A stretch of 6,255 nt of DNA from the NCBI GenBank assembly GCA_937942935.1, contig CALDGT010001032.1:1-6255 (forward strand), given 5' to 3'. A program made the position numbers and the translations under genes. Origin of the DNA: an uncultured Chloroflexota bacterium (GTDB lineage Bacteria > Chloroflexota > Anaerolineae > Aggregatilineales > Phototrophicaceae). Positions 1-5,653 of this stretch are shown here, piece by piece; position 1 is the first letter of the stretch, and each line of letters begins with the position of its first letter. The notes below the pieces were generated by a model, which had not been told where the DNA came from, did no database searches, and was given only the letters and a program-made list of their open reading frames with translations.

Positions 1-527
1 TCCCCAGCGAAGGGGGTGGTGTTGTGTCTAATGTGCCACCCGTTGGCACAGATGTGGATGCCATCGTTGAGCAATTGGCGACTGTTATCGGAGACCCAAC
101 TCGCGGTGAAGCCCTATATACAAATCGCTCAAAATCAGAACTTGGCGGTAGTGGGTTAGCTTGCGGTGGATGCCACTTAAATGGTGTTGCTGGACCATCT
201 CATGACCAAAAATGGGATCATTTCCTCACCACATTGGTGAATGAACCCCAATTTGCTGGTTATAGTGTCGAAAAATATATGGTCGAAAGCATTGTCAATC
301 CGGGTGCTTACCTTGTCTCTGGTTATTCTGGTAATATGCCTGCCGATTTTGGTAATCGCTTGAGTATCAAAGATATGGCAGATATGTTGGCATATCTCCA
401 TACTTTTAGCACAGTAGACCCATATGTCGCCCCAGAACCCGGCGCAGAAGTGACACCATCGGCGGATGTGCCTGCCTCAGAAGTTACCGCCGAAGCACCC
501 GTTGTCGAAGCGACACCAGAATCTTAA
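1..527 (+). CDS. Mono-heme c-type cytochrome, 5'-truncated by the window
   Basis: A periplasmic or extracytoplasmic electron carrier. The frame is open to the window edge (first full codon at 3), so the GTG at 24 is probably internal. Numbered from that GTG, there is one heme-attachment motif CGGCH at residues 47-51 (nt 162-176). A likely Met axial ligand is M105 in NMPADFG, and the final helix ends LAYLHTF near 122-128. This is a class I cytochrome c fold. Residues from about 133 to 167 form a Pro/Ala/Glu/Thr-rich, probably disordered tail. The protein aligns along its length with the cytochrome at 669-1349 (shared GDPxRGxxxY, EPQFAxY, VESIxxP and PxDFG blocks). That paralog has a signal segment and a helical N-terminal region, so the missing part here probably encodes the same. 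The redox partner cannot be told from the window. Family assignment is strong and the start is unknown. Confidence 0.9.
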   Translation, partial: PSEGGGVVSNVPPVGTDVDAIVEQLATVIGDPTRGEALYTNRSKSELGGSGLACGGCHLNGVAGPSHDQKWDHFLTTLVNEPQFAGYSVEKYMVESIVNPGAYLVSGYSGNMPADFGNRLSIKDMADMLAYLHTFSTVDPYVAPEPGAEVTPSADVPASEVTAEAPVVEATPES

Positions 528-550
528 ATAATCAAATAAATTCAAATCTG

Positions 551-575
551 AACCCCCTAGCCATAGGGGGTTTTT
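551..575 (+). terminator. Rho-independent terminator after first cytochrome
   Basis: A perfect 9-bp stem (551-559 with 564-572) encloses the tetraloop GCCA, and T571-T575 form the U-tract. It sits 23 nt after the stop of the first cytochrome and ahead of the promoter for the second. The two paralogs are therefore probably separate transcription units. Confidence 0.9.
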
Positions 576-615
576 GATTTTGGGTCACTTTGGTATATGC
601 CTCATCGCTAAGGCT

Positions 616-624
616 TGCTACAAT
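616..624 (+). promoter_or_regulatory. Extended -10 promoter for the second cytochrome
   Basis: TGCTACAAT fits the extended -10 pattern TGnTAnnnT, with hexamer TACAAT at 619-624. It lies between the upstream terminator and the ATG at 669. No good -35 hexamer occurs at 16-18 nt; TTGGTA at 590-595 is 23 nt away. The extended -10 may compensate for this. The call rests on sequence pattern and position only. Confidence 0.55.
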
Positions 625-668
625 ATTCACAAGTTTTTTTCTGATGCAAATGAGAGAGATGAATCCTC

Positions 669-1349
669 ATGGCAAAATCCAAATACCCCTTCATTTTTGT
701 TGTTAGTTTCGTTTTGATGATTGGCGTGGGCTTCATCTTGGCACAAACTGCCACACCGACCATCCCCGAAGACTTTGAATGTACAACTGAGCAACTGATT
801 TTCGTTCAATATGATTTTCAAATCGCTCTCGATACATTTGATGAACAATATCTTCAAGACCCCGATACCGCTTTGGCATTATTATATGATTCTGGCAAAG
901 CCTATCAACAAATGGCATTAAAATGTGGTTATTTGCCCCCCGATTTTGCCAACCTTTCGGCGGGGACAGATATGGCGATTATCATGAATGCGCTCACAGA
1001 CTTGACTGGCGACCCCATTCGCGGACAATCTATTTATAATAATCTGGAATTATCTGGCACAGCCGACCAAGTGGCATGTTCTGGGTGTCATGAATCCCAA
1101 GCAGGGACAGCCCCACTGACCGAAGGTACTTGGACACGCTGGGATGAAATCCATAGCAAAGAACCGCAATTTGCAGACTATACGTTTGCACAATATGTTG
1201 TCGAAAGCATCATTTATCCCAATGCCTATGTTTCTGAAGGTTTCGCAGAAAATATTATGCCGAGCGACTTTGGCGAAAAACTGACCCTTCAAGACATTGC
1301 TGATATTATTGTGTATTTAGAAAGCCAAGACCAGTTATTGGATGAATGA
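669..1349 (+). CDS. Exported mono-heme cytochrome c with N-terminal helical domain
   Basis: A 226-aa electron-transfer protein outside the cytoplasmic membrane. Lys residues 3 and 5 precede a hydrophobic segment (about 7-25) ending LAQT, which is a signal peptide or a retained membrane anchor. Residues 33-95 look mainly helical and carry two cysteines (C38, C86) outside any heme motif; they could form a disulfide. The cytochrome domain follows: GDPIRG 114-119, heme motif CSGCH 137-141 (nt 1077-1091), and the probable Met ligand M197 in IMPSDFG. The end helix is DIADIIVYLE. A weak AG-rich ribosome-binding site (GAGAGAG, 652-658) precedes the ATG. The protein is a paralog of the truncated cytochrome upstream, but ends without the Pro/Glu-rich tail. 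Heme attachment would depend on the Ccm proteins encoded downstream. The exact partner is unknown; a soluble or tethered donor to an oxidase is a reasonable inference. Confidence 0.92.
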   Translation: MAKSKYPFIFVVSFVLMIGVGFILAQTATPTIPEDFECTTEQLIFVQYDFQIALDTFDEQYLQDPDTALALLYDSGKAYQQMALKCGYLPPDFANLSAGTDMAIIMNALTDLTGDPIRGQSIYNNLELSGTADQVACSGCHESQAGTAPLTEGTWTRWDEIHSKEPQFADYTFAQYVVESIIYPNAYVSEGFAENIMPSDFGEKLTLQDIADIIVYLESQDQLLDE

Positions 1350-1368
1350 CCCATTTATGCGGTACAAT
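1338..1368 (+). promoter_or_regulatory. Candidate promoter for the 80-aa membrane protein gene
   Basis: TACAAT at 1363-1368 is a good -10 box. TTGGAT at 1338-1343, with a 19-nt spacer, is the best but weak -35. The elements overlap the 3' end of the cytochrome gene and lie about 37 nt before the ATG at 1405. The same TACAAT hexamer is used in the candidate promoter at 619. Read-through from the cytochrome is also possible, since no terminator separates the genes. Confidence 0.4.
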
Positions 1369-1404
1369 GTGGGTATTATTGAATTGAATAAGAGGAGTTT
1401 GTTG

Positions 1405-1647
1405 ATGACCCGTCAAAAATGGATGACCTTGCTGATTATCCTTAGTTTATCGTTGATGATTGCAACTGCCCCTGTTTTGGGCGCAGAAGAACCTGTCGCC
1501 GAAGCCCAAACCACACAAGAAACGGTGGATTATGGTCCGGGGACAACCCTCATCTTCTTGTTGATGGGGTTAACAGGTGTTGCGGTTGTGGGCGGATTGA
1601 ATTGGTTTACCGAAATTAGCGAGCGTAAAAACAAAAAATCATCGTAG
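1405..1647 (+). CDS. Small exported/membrane protein of unknown function (80 aa)
   Basis: Not recognised as a named family. The start at 1405 is chosen over an upstream in-frame ATG at 1342. It has a strong ribosome-binding site (AGAGGAG, 1391-1397, 7-nt spacing), and the 1342 start would overlap the cytochrome stop and put charged residues ahead of the leader. Residues 5-26 form a signal peptide or first membrane segment (KWMTLLIIL through APVLG). Residues 28-42 are acidic and polar. Residues 47-68 form a second hydrophobic helix with Gly-rich faces, and the protein ends in a basic tail (ERKNKKSS). If the leader is cleaved, the product is a single-span protein with N-terminus outside and basic C-terminus inside. 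That topology resembles small accessory subunits of respiratory or Ccm complexes such as CcmD, but there is no sequence motif to support that name. Confidence 0.75.
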   Translation: MTRQKWMTLLIILSLSLMIATAPVLGAEEPVAEAQTTQETVDYGPGTTLIFLLMGLTGVAVVGGLNWFTEISERKNKKSS

Positions 1648-1659
1648 TGATGAATCCGT

Positions 1660-1686
1660 GGGGACTAGCCGAAGGCGTATGTCCCC
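1660..1686 (+). other. Interrupted hairpin in the leader of the ccmE gene
   Basis: GGGGAC (1660-1665) pairs with GTCCCC (1681-1686). Inside it, TAGCC (1666-1670) pairs with GGC and TA (1674-1676, 1678-1679), with G1677 bulged, T1680 unpaired and loop GAA. An A-rich run follows rather than a T-run, so it is not a standard intrinsic terminator for + strand transcripts. It lies 12 nt after the 80-aa gene and 43 nt before the next ATG. It could be an mRNA processing or stability element, or one copy of an interspersed palindromic repeat. Confidence 0.5.
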
Positions 1687-1729
1687 CCGCATATAAAAAA
1701 ACAAAAATTTAGTTTGGAGGTTTTGGGAT

Positions 1730-2287
1730 ATGACAGACGCGACATTAGATACAACTTTGCCACAAACACAAACCACATGGGAAAAATCACCTGCTAATGC
1801 ACTCCCCAAGCGGAAATCATCATGGCAATTGTGGATAGGATTTGCGCTCATTTTGGGCGCTGTGGCATTTTTGATTTTGGGTAATACGCTGGGTGGCGCA
1901 CAATATTTTACAACCGTTGATGCACTCATGGCGAATCCAGAAGACCATATCGGCAAGACAATCCGTATTTCTGGTGCGGTGGTTGGCGAAACCATTCAAT
2001 ATGATTCGCAAAACCTAAATATTGCTTTTACCATCGCTCACATCCCAGAGAACGCAGATAATATCGGCGAAGCCTTATTCATTGCCGCCAATGACCCAAC
2101 TGCGACTCGGTTGCCCATTTATATCGAAAATACAGTGAAGCCAGATTTACTGCGTCATGAGGCGCAAGCCATCATCACAGGTAAATTGGGCGAAGATGGT
2201 GTGTTTTATGCCACCGAATTATTGTTGAAATGTCCAAGTCGGTTTGAAGACGGGGCAAATCCACTTTCTAAAAGCAACGCAGGATGA
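1730..2287 (+). CDS. ccmE: CcmE-like heme chaperone, Cys-type (CPSRF motif)
   Basis: A periplasmic heme chaperone: it binds heme covalently, receiving it from CcmC and passing it to the ligase. The protein has 185 aa. Residues 1-31 are a polar cytoplasmic extension, about 33-51 a membrane helix (IGFALILGAVAFLIL), and 57-172 an OB-fold domain. Family landmarks are AQYFTTVDAL 57-66, the IRISGAVVG strand 78-86, VKPDLLRHEAQAIITGKL near 136-153, and FYATELLLKC 159-168. The classic LAKHDENY heme site is KCPSRF here: C168 (nt 2231) replaces the heme-binding His. The residue four further on, Tyr in both known His- and Cys-type proteins, is Phe172 (nt 2243). A strong ribosome-binding site, GGAGG (1716-1720), lies 9 nt before the ATG. 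The stop is 6 nt before the next gene. Family membership is secure from fold landmarks and neighbours; the chemistry of heme binding in this variant is uncertain. Confidence 0.88.
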   Translation: MTDATLDTTLPQTQTTWEKSPANALPKRKSSWQLWIGFALILGAVAFLILGNTLGGAQYFTTVDALMANPEDHIGKTIRISGAVVGETIQYDSQNLNIAFTIAHIPENADNIGEALFIAANDPTATRLPIYIENTVKPDLLRHEAQAIITGKLGEDGVFYATELLLKCPSRFEDGANPLSKSNAG

Positions 2288-2293
2288 CCTATT

Positions 2294-3451
2294 TTGAGAC
2301 GATATAATTTCTTTGTTTTGATATTCCTTTTTTTGGTCGGATTTCCAATAGTAAGCGGAGAGTCCGACCTCATGGCACAAGATATAACCCCAGAAGTAAC
2401 GCCAGAAACGACCCCAATTGTCCGTGAATCGGCGCAAGGGTCTGTCTTTGGCACTGTTATTGTTGGGACAGCAGGTGTAACTTTGCCACCTGATATTCTT
2501 GCCTCACTCCACATTTTTGATACAGTGACACAAACCGATTCGACCATCACAACACCCATTGAATCGGATTTAACCTATCAATTTTCTGATGTGACCATCA
2601 CAGAAGGCAATTATTATCTCGTCTCTGTGACATTTGGCGGACGTAATTATGGTAGTAACCCTGTGATTGGTGATGTTGATTTCCCCAATATAGATATGCC
2701 CATCACCGTTTATGAGACGACCACCGACCCAAATGTGATTGGCATCATGAATATGGTGGTGCAAATTCAACCAACACAAGGGGTATTGGGATTCACACAG
2801 GTGATGCAATTTAGCAATCAATCTGACCGTTTATATTTAGGTACAAACCCACTTGAAGATGGACGGTCAATCACACTTGATTTAAACTTACCTGTTGGCG
2901 CATTGGTCACAGATGTAATGGTTTTGTTGGGTCAAGAACCTGTTGGCGCAGATGATGGTAGTTTCATCATAGATACCAGCACCTTTAAGTTGCAATATAC
3001 CGAACCCATTTTCCCCGCCCAAAATTATTTGCTCATCATCAATTATGTGATGCCATACGAACAAGATGCTGTCTTAGAATTTCCGATAGGGCATCGGTTT
3101 ATTGGTGAATTTCGTTTGTTAGTTAGCACAGATGAATTGGCTGTGACAGGGCAGGGGTTCTCATCTATCGGCAAGCAAACCGTTGGGGATATTGAATTTT
3201 CAGGTTATGGTGCGCGATACGACCTCATGCCTGATGATGTTATCCGTTACGAATTAAGCGGGCGTGTCGCAGGTGTTGGTGAATTTCCGTCTAGCACACC
3301 CACTTCGTCACGCCCTGTAACCGCCATTTCATCTGATAACTTGCCACTCCTCATACTCATTTTGGGGTTTGGTATTACAGTGATTGTCGTGGGCGGTGTT
3401 TTGGTGATTAATCGGCGCAAAAATACACCCAACTTGCCGAAGGATATGTGA
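2294..3451 (+). CDS. Unrecognised exported beta-rich protein with C-terminal membrane anchor
   Basis: A 385-aa protein with no family name I can give. The start is TTG at 2294: AGGA (2281-2284) lies 9 nt upstream, an in-frame stop is at 2285, and this start alone gives a complete signal peptide (RR then hydrophobic 6-20). A Pro/Glu/Thr linker spans about 30-47. Residues 49-142 look like a beta-sandwich of the carboxypeptidase-regulatory or prealbumin-like type (GSVFGTV start, IYxxVxVTFGGRNY-like strands near 107-119). Residues 148-330 form a second beta-rich region with FSNQSDRLYLG 173-183. A helix at about 349-372 and the basic RRK anchor the C-terminus with its tail in the cytoplasm. It has no Cys or CXXCH and no CcmF-like WWD motif. 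Lying between ccmE and ccmA with gaps of 6 and 1 nt, it is probably co-translated with the Ccm proteins and may act in heme delivery or apocytochrome handling; that role is inference. Confidence 0.85.
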   Translation: MRRYNFFVLIFLFLVGFPIVSGESDLMAQDITPEVTPETTPIVRESAQGSVFGTVIVGTAGVTLPPDILASLHIFDTVTQTDSTITTPIESDLTYQFSDVTITEGNYYLVSVTFGGRNYGSNPVIGDVDFPNIDMPITVYETTTDPNVIGIMNMVVQIQPTQGVLGFTQVMQFSNQSDRLYLGTNPLEDGRSITLDLNLPVGALVTDVMVLLGQEPVGADDGSFIIDTSTFKLQYTEPIFPAQNYLLIINYVMPYEQDAVLEFPIGHRFIGEFRLLVSTDELAVTGQGFSSIGKQTVGDIEFSGYGARYDLMPDDVIRYELSGRVAGVGEFPSSTPTSSRPVTAISSDNLPLLILILGFGITVIVVGGVLVINRRKNTPNLPKDM

Positions 3452-3452
3452 T

Positions 3453-4190
3453 ATGAGTGACCAATTGCGCCCTCTCATTGAAGTTGTTGATTTGGTCAAA
3501 CAATACGATGTTTTGCCTGTTTTACGAAAATTAAATTTGAATGTCCAGCGAGGCGAATTTGTCGCCTTGTTGGGACCAAACGGAAGCGGAAAATCCACAT
3601 TGTTGCGCTTATTATGCGCCCTCACACGCCCCACCAGTGGCGAAATCCGCATAGGTGGGTGGTCATTACCCAAAGAAATTAATGCTGTACGCTCTCAGAT
3701 TGGGTTGGTGAGTCATAAACCCCTGTTTTATGAAAACCTGACCGCCACTGAAAATTTGACATTTGTTGGGCGACTTTATAATATCCCCGCCAATGAACTA
3801 TCTGAACGCATTCGCCAATTATTAGAAGAAGTGGGATTGCTCAAACGCGCTCATGACCTTGCGCGGACATTTTCGCGCGGGATGCAACAACGCCTCTCCA
3901 TTGCGCGAGCCTTGCTTCATCAACCAGATGTGTTGTTATTTGATGAGCCGTATACAGGCTTAGACCAAATGGCGGGCGGGATATTAGACGACCTATTACG
4001 AAAAGCACATCAATCGGGGCGGACAATTATCATGACCACCCACCAGCTAGAACGCGCAGAGACATTGGTCAGCAGGGCAGTCATCATCAAAAAAGGGGTG
4101 ATTGGGTATGATGAGCAAATAAACCCCGCAAGTCCGCCGAATTTGGTCAAAATTTACACCGAAGTGACTGGAATGGTGAACGCATTATGA
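3453..4190 (+). CDS. ccmA: CcmA, heme-export ABC transporter ATPase
   Basis: The cytoplasmic ATPase of the CcmAB complex, whose ATP hydrolysis releases heme-loaded CcmE from CcmC. It has 245 aa. Landmarks are Walker A GPNGSGKST 41-49, ABC signature FSRGMQQR 140-147, Walker B VLLFDEP 160-166 with catalytic E165, D-loop GLD 169-171 and switch His H197 in TTH. The Q-loop region reads SHKPLFYENLTATENL (87-102), so Lys89 sits where CcmA normally has Gln (compare GHQPGIK in E. coli). The last 45 residues are a variable tail. A ribosome-binding site, AAGGA (3440-3444), lies 8 nt before the ATG, within the end of the previous gene; the intergenic gap is 1 nt. The CcmA assignment rests on the adjacent ccmB, ccmC and ccmE; by motifs alone it is a generic ABC ATPase. 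Confidence 0.92.
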   Translation: MSDQLRPLIEVVDLVKQYDVLPVLRKLNLNVQRGEFVALLGPNGSGKSTLLRLLCALTRPTSGEIRIGGWSLPKEINAVRSQIGLVSHKPLFYENLTATENLTFVGRLYNIPANELSERIRQLLEEVGLLKRAHDLARTFSRGMQQRLSIARALLHQPDVLLFDEPYTGLDQMAGGILDDLLRKAHQSGRTIIMTTHQLERAETLVSRAVIIKKGVIGYDEQINPASPPNLVKIYTEVTGMVNAL

Positions 4191-4855
4191 CCACACCCTT
4201 ATGGAGAACTGTTTTCGCCATCATTCGCAAAGATTTACGCGCCGAATTACGTAGCCGTGAATTGGTCAGCACGATGGTTTTATTTGCTTTGCTGAGTGTT
4301 TTGGTATTTAGTTTTGCATTAGAATTAGACCGCACTGCCCGCCAAGAGATTGTGAATGGCATTTTGTGGGTAACACTGGTCTTTGCCAGCATTTTGGGCT
4401 TAAATCGTAGCCTTGCCACCGAGCGCGAATTGGGCGGGATGGATGCCATGATGATTTCTCCAATTCCCCGTATGGCGATTTATTTGGGCAAAATGGTGGG
4501 GAATTTCTTGTTTGTGTTGGTGGTGGGGTTGTCTTTGTTGCCTGTCATGACCATTTTATACAATATTGTCCTCATCCAAATCCCATTGTTGGCGATACTT
4601 GTTTTAGGTGTGTTTGGGTTGGCATCTATTGGCACATTGCTCGCCGCCATGACTGCACAAACCCGCTCCCGCGAGACTTTATTACCCATTGCCATGTTAC
4701 CTGTGATTATCCCTCTATTACTGGTCGTCATCGCCGCCGCATCTGCTGTTTTGAAGAATGAGGACGCATGGGGATGGATAGGCGTTTTGGGGTTAGTAGA
4801 CATCATTTATGCCATGTTAGGCTTGCTGTTATTTGAATATGTCATTGAAGACTAG
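4187..4855 (+). CDS. ccmB: CcmB, heme-export ABC transporter permease
   Basis: The membrane subunit that pairs with CcmA. It has 222 aa, the usual CcmB length. A short basic N-terminus (RKDLRAELRSRE 14-25) precedes six predicted membrane helices at about 27-45, 55-72, 104-125, 129-152, 165-187 and 196-217. CcmB landmarks are LNRSLATEREL 72-82 after helix 2, followed by GGMDAMMISP, and the IGTLLAAMTAQTRSRETLLPI block leading into helix 5. The start codon overlaps the ccmA stop as ATGA (4187-4190), and no good ribosome-binding site precedes it, so translation is probably coupled to ccmA. The 3' end of the gene contains the candidate -35 box of the ccmC promoter. Confidence 0.93.
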   Translation: MTTPLWRTVFAIIRKDLRAELRSRELVSTMVLFALLSVLVFSFALELDRTARQEIVNGILWVTLVFASILGLNRSLATERELGGMDAMMISPIPRMAIYLGKMVGNFLFVLVVGLSLLPVMTILYNIVLIQIPLLAILVLGVFGLASIGTLLAAMTAQTRSRETLLPIAMLPVIIPLLLVVIAAASAVLKNEDAWGWIGVLGLVDIIYAMLGLLLFEYVIED

Positions 4856-4873
4856 CCCTTAAAACTGTATAAT
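4845..4873 (+). promoter_or_regulatory. Internal promoter driving ccmC
   Basis: TTGAAG (4845-4850), a 17-nt spacer and a perfect TATAAT (4868-4873), with TG directly ahead of the -10. This is the best sigma-70-type promoter in the window. The -35 lies inside the last codons of ccmB. It would give ccmC and the gene after it expression independent of the ccmE-ccmB transcript. Confidence 0.65.
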
Positions 4874-4880
4874 CACGTAT

Positions 4881-4910
4881 AGATTTTTATAGATTTTAGG
4901 AGATTTTTAT
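4881..4910 (+). repeat. Three tandem 10-bp units in the ccmC leader
   Basis: AGATTTTTAT, AGATTTTAGG, AGATTTTTAT: units 1 and 3 are identical, and unit 2 differs at its last three bases. The middle unit and the first bases of the third carry the ccmC ribosome-binding site (AGGAG, 4898-4902, 8 nt before ATG at 4911). The array fills the stretch between the -10 box region and the start codon. Confidence 0.7.
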
Positions 4911-5642
4911 ATGACAACTGCCGTAAAAAATGATGCTTTTGCACCACCGAATCGGTTACGGTTATTAACCATTGCGACAGTCATATTCACAGCGATTGGG
5001 CTTGTGATGGCGATGTTTGTCGCCAAGACAGATGTTGACCAAGGCGATATTCAACGTATCTTTTATTTTCACATGCCTAGTTTTTTTGGCGCATTTGTGG
5101 CATTCATCGCCACTGTTATTGGTGGCGTGAATTATCTACGCACCCGCGAAAATCGGTGGGATACACTTGCCCTCGCGGGGGTTGAAGTTGGATTGGCGCT
5201 TTCTCTCATTAATCTTATCACGGGGTCTATTTGGGCGCGTCCCATTTGGAATACATGGTGGACATGGGATGCACGCCTGACCAGCGCGGCGATTATGTGC
5301 CTCACCTATGCGGCATATTTGATGTTGCGGAGTGGTATCGAAAATCCAGAGAAACGGCGTGTTTTTTCATCGGTGTATGGGATTGTTGCCATCACCACCG
5401 CCGTATTGACATTGGTTATCATTCGCATCGTCCCGACAACCATTCACCCCGCCGTGATTGGACCAAGCCCACAAAATGCCGAAGGCGCATTTGAATTTTC
5501 GCAAAATGTGGCGATGGCACTCGGTCCAAACTTTATTATTTGGGGATTTCTCATCCCAATTACCCTGATTTGGTGGCGGATTCGCTTACAAAATCGGGCT
5601 GATGCGGTGCAAATGCGTAAAATTGAAGCCCTCGCAGAATAG
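4911..5642 (+). CDS. ccmC: CcmC, heme-handling WWD-domain protein
   Basis: An integral membrane protein that holds heme at the outer face and supports its covalent attachment to CcmE. It has 243 aa with six predicted helices at about 18-37, 56-76, 88-107, 125-140, 152-172 and 201-222. The WWD signature is WNTWWTWDARLTS (113-125). The two conserved heme-iron histidines are visible as H54 in FYFHMPS and H179 in TTIHP. The ribosome-binding site is AGGAG (4898-4902), inside a short tandem repeat. The gene lies 55 nt after ccmB with its own promoter. CcmC is separated from the larger WWD protein CcmF by length and by the FYFHMPS block. No ccmD follows; an unrelated secreted protein gene starts 11 nt after the stop. 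Confidence 0.95.
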   Translation: MTTAVKNDAFAPPNRLRLLTIATVIFTAIGLVMAMFVAKTDVDQGDIQRIFYFHMPSFFGAFVAFIATVIGGVNYLRTRENRWDTLALAGVEVGLALSLINLITGSIWARPIWNTWWTWDARLTSAAIMCLTYAAYLMLRSGIENPEKRRVFSSVYGIVAITTAVLTLVIIRIVPTTIHPAVIGPSPQNAEGAFEFSQNVAMALGPNFIIWGFLIPITLIWWRIRLQNRADAVQMRKIEALAE

Positions 5643-5653
5643 GATAAACCCAG

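Noticed and set aside
24..26. GTG as the true start of the first cytochrome
   Set aside because: The frame is open upstream to the window edge, no ribosome-binding site fits well, and the protein would lack a signal peptide that a heme c protein needs. The paralog shows a long N-terminal part.
571..585. 15-nt T-rich match to 1868-1882
   Set aside because: TTTTTGATTTTGGGT occurs after the terminator and within the CcmE membrane-helix codons. It is low-complexity and explained by T-rich codons for hydrophobic residues.
1342..1404. In-frame upstream ATG extending the 80-aa protein by 21 residues
   Set aside because: It overlaps the cytochrome stop, lacks a ribosome-binding site, places polar residues ahead of the signal peptide and spans the candidate promoter. 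The ATG at 1405 has a strong ribosome-binding site at correct spacing.
1639..1995. Minus-strand open frames opposite ccmE and the other genes
   Set aside because: All minus-strand frames over 60 aa sit antisense to strongly supported + strand genes, have no ribosome-binding site or recognisable domain, and have compositions expected of reverse-frame readings.
2303..2308. TATAAT at the start of the 385-aa gene as a promoter
   Set aside because: It falls inside the coding sequence just after the start codon, has no matching -35, and would leave no leader for that gene.
5231..5494. 87-aa + strand open frame inside ccmC
   Set aside because: It lies in another frame across the WWD region of a well-supported ccmC; the protein is Cys/His/Arg-rich without family features, typical of a shadow frame.
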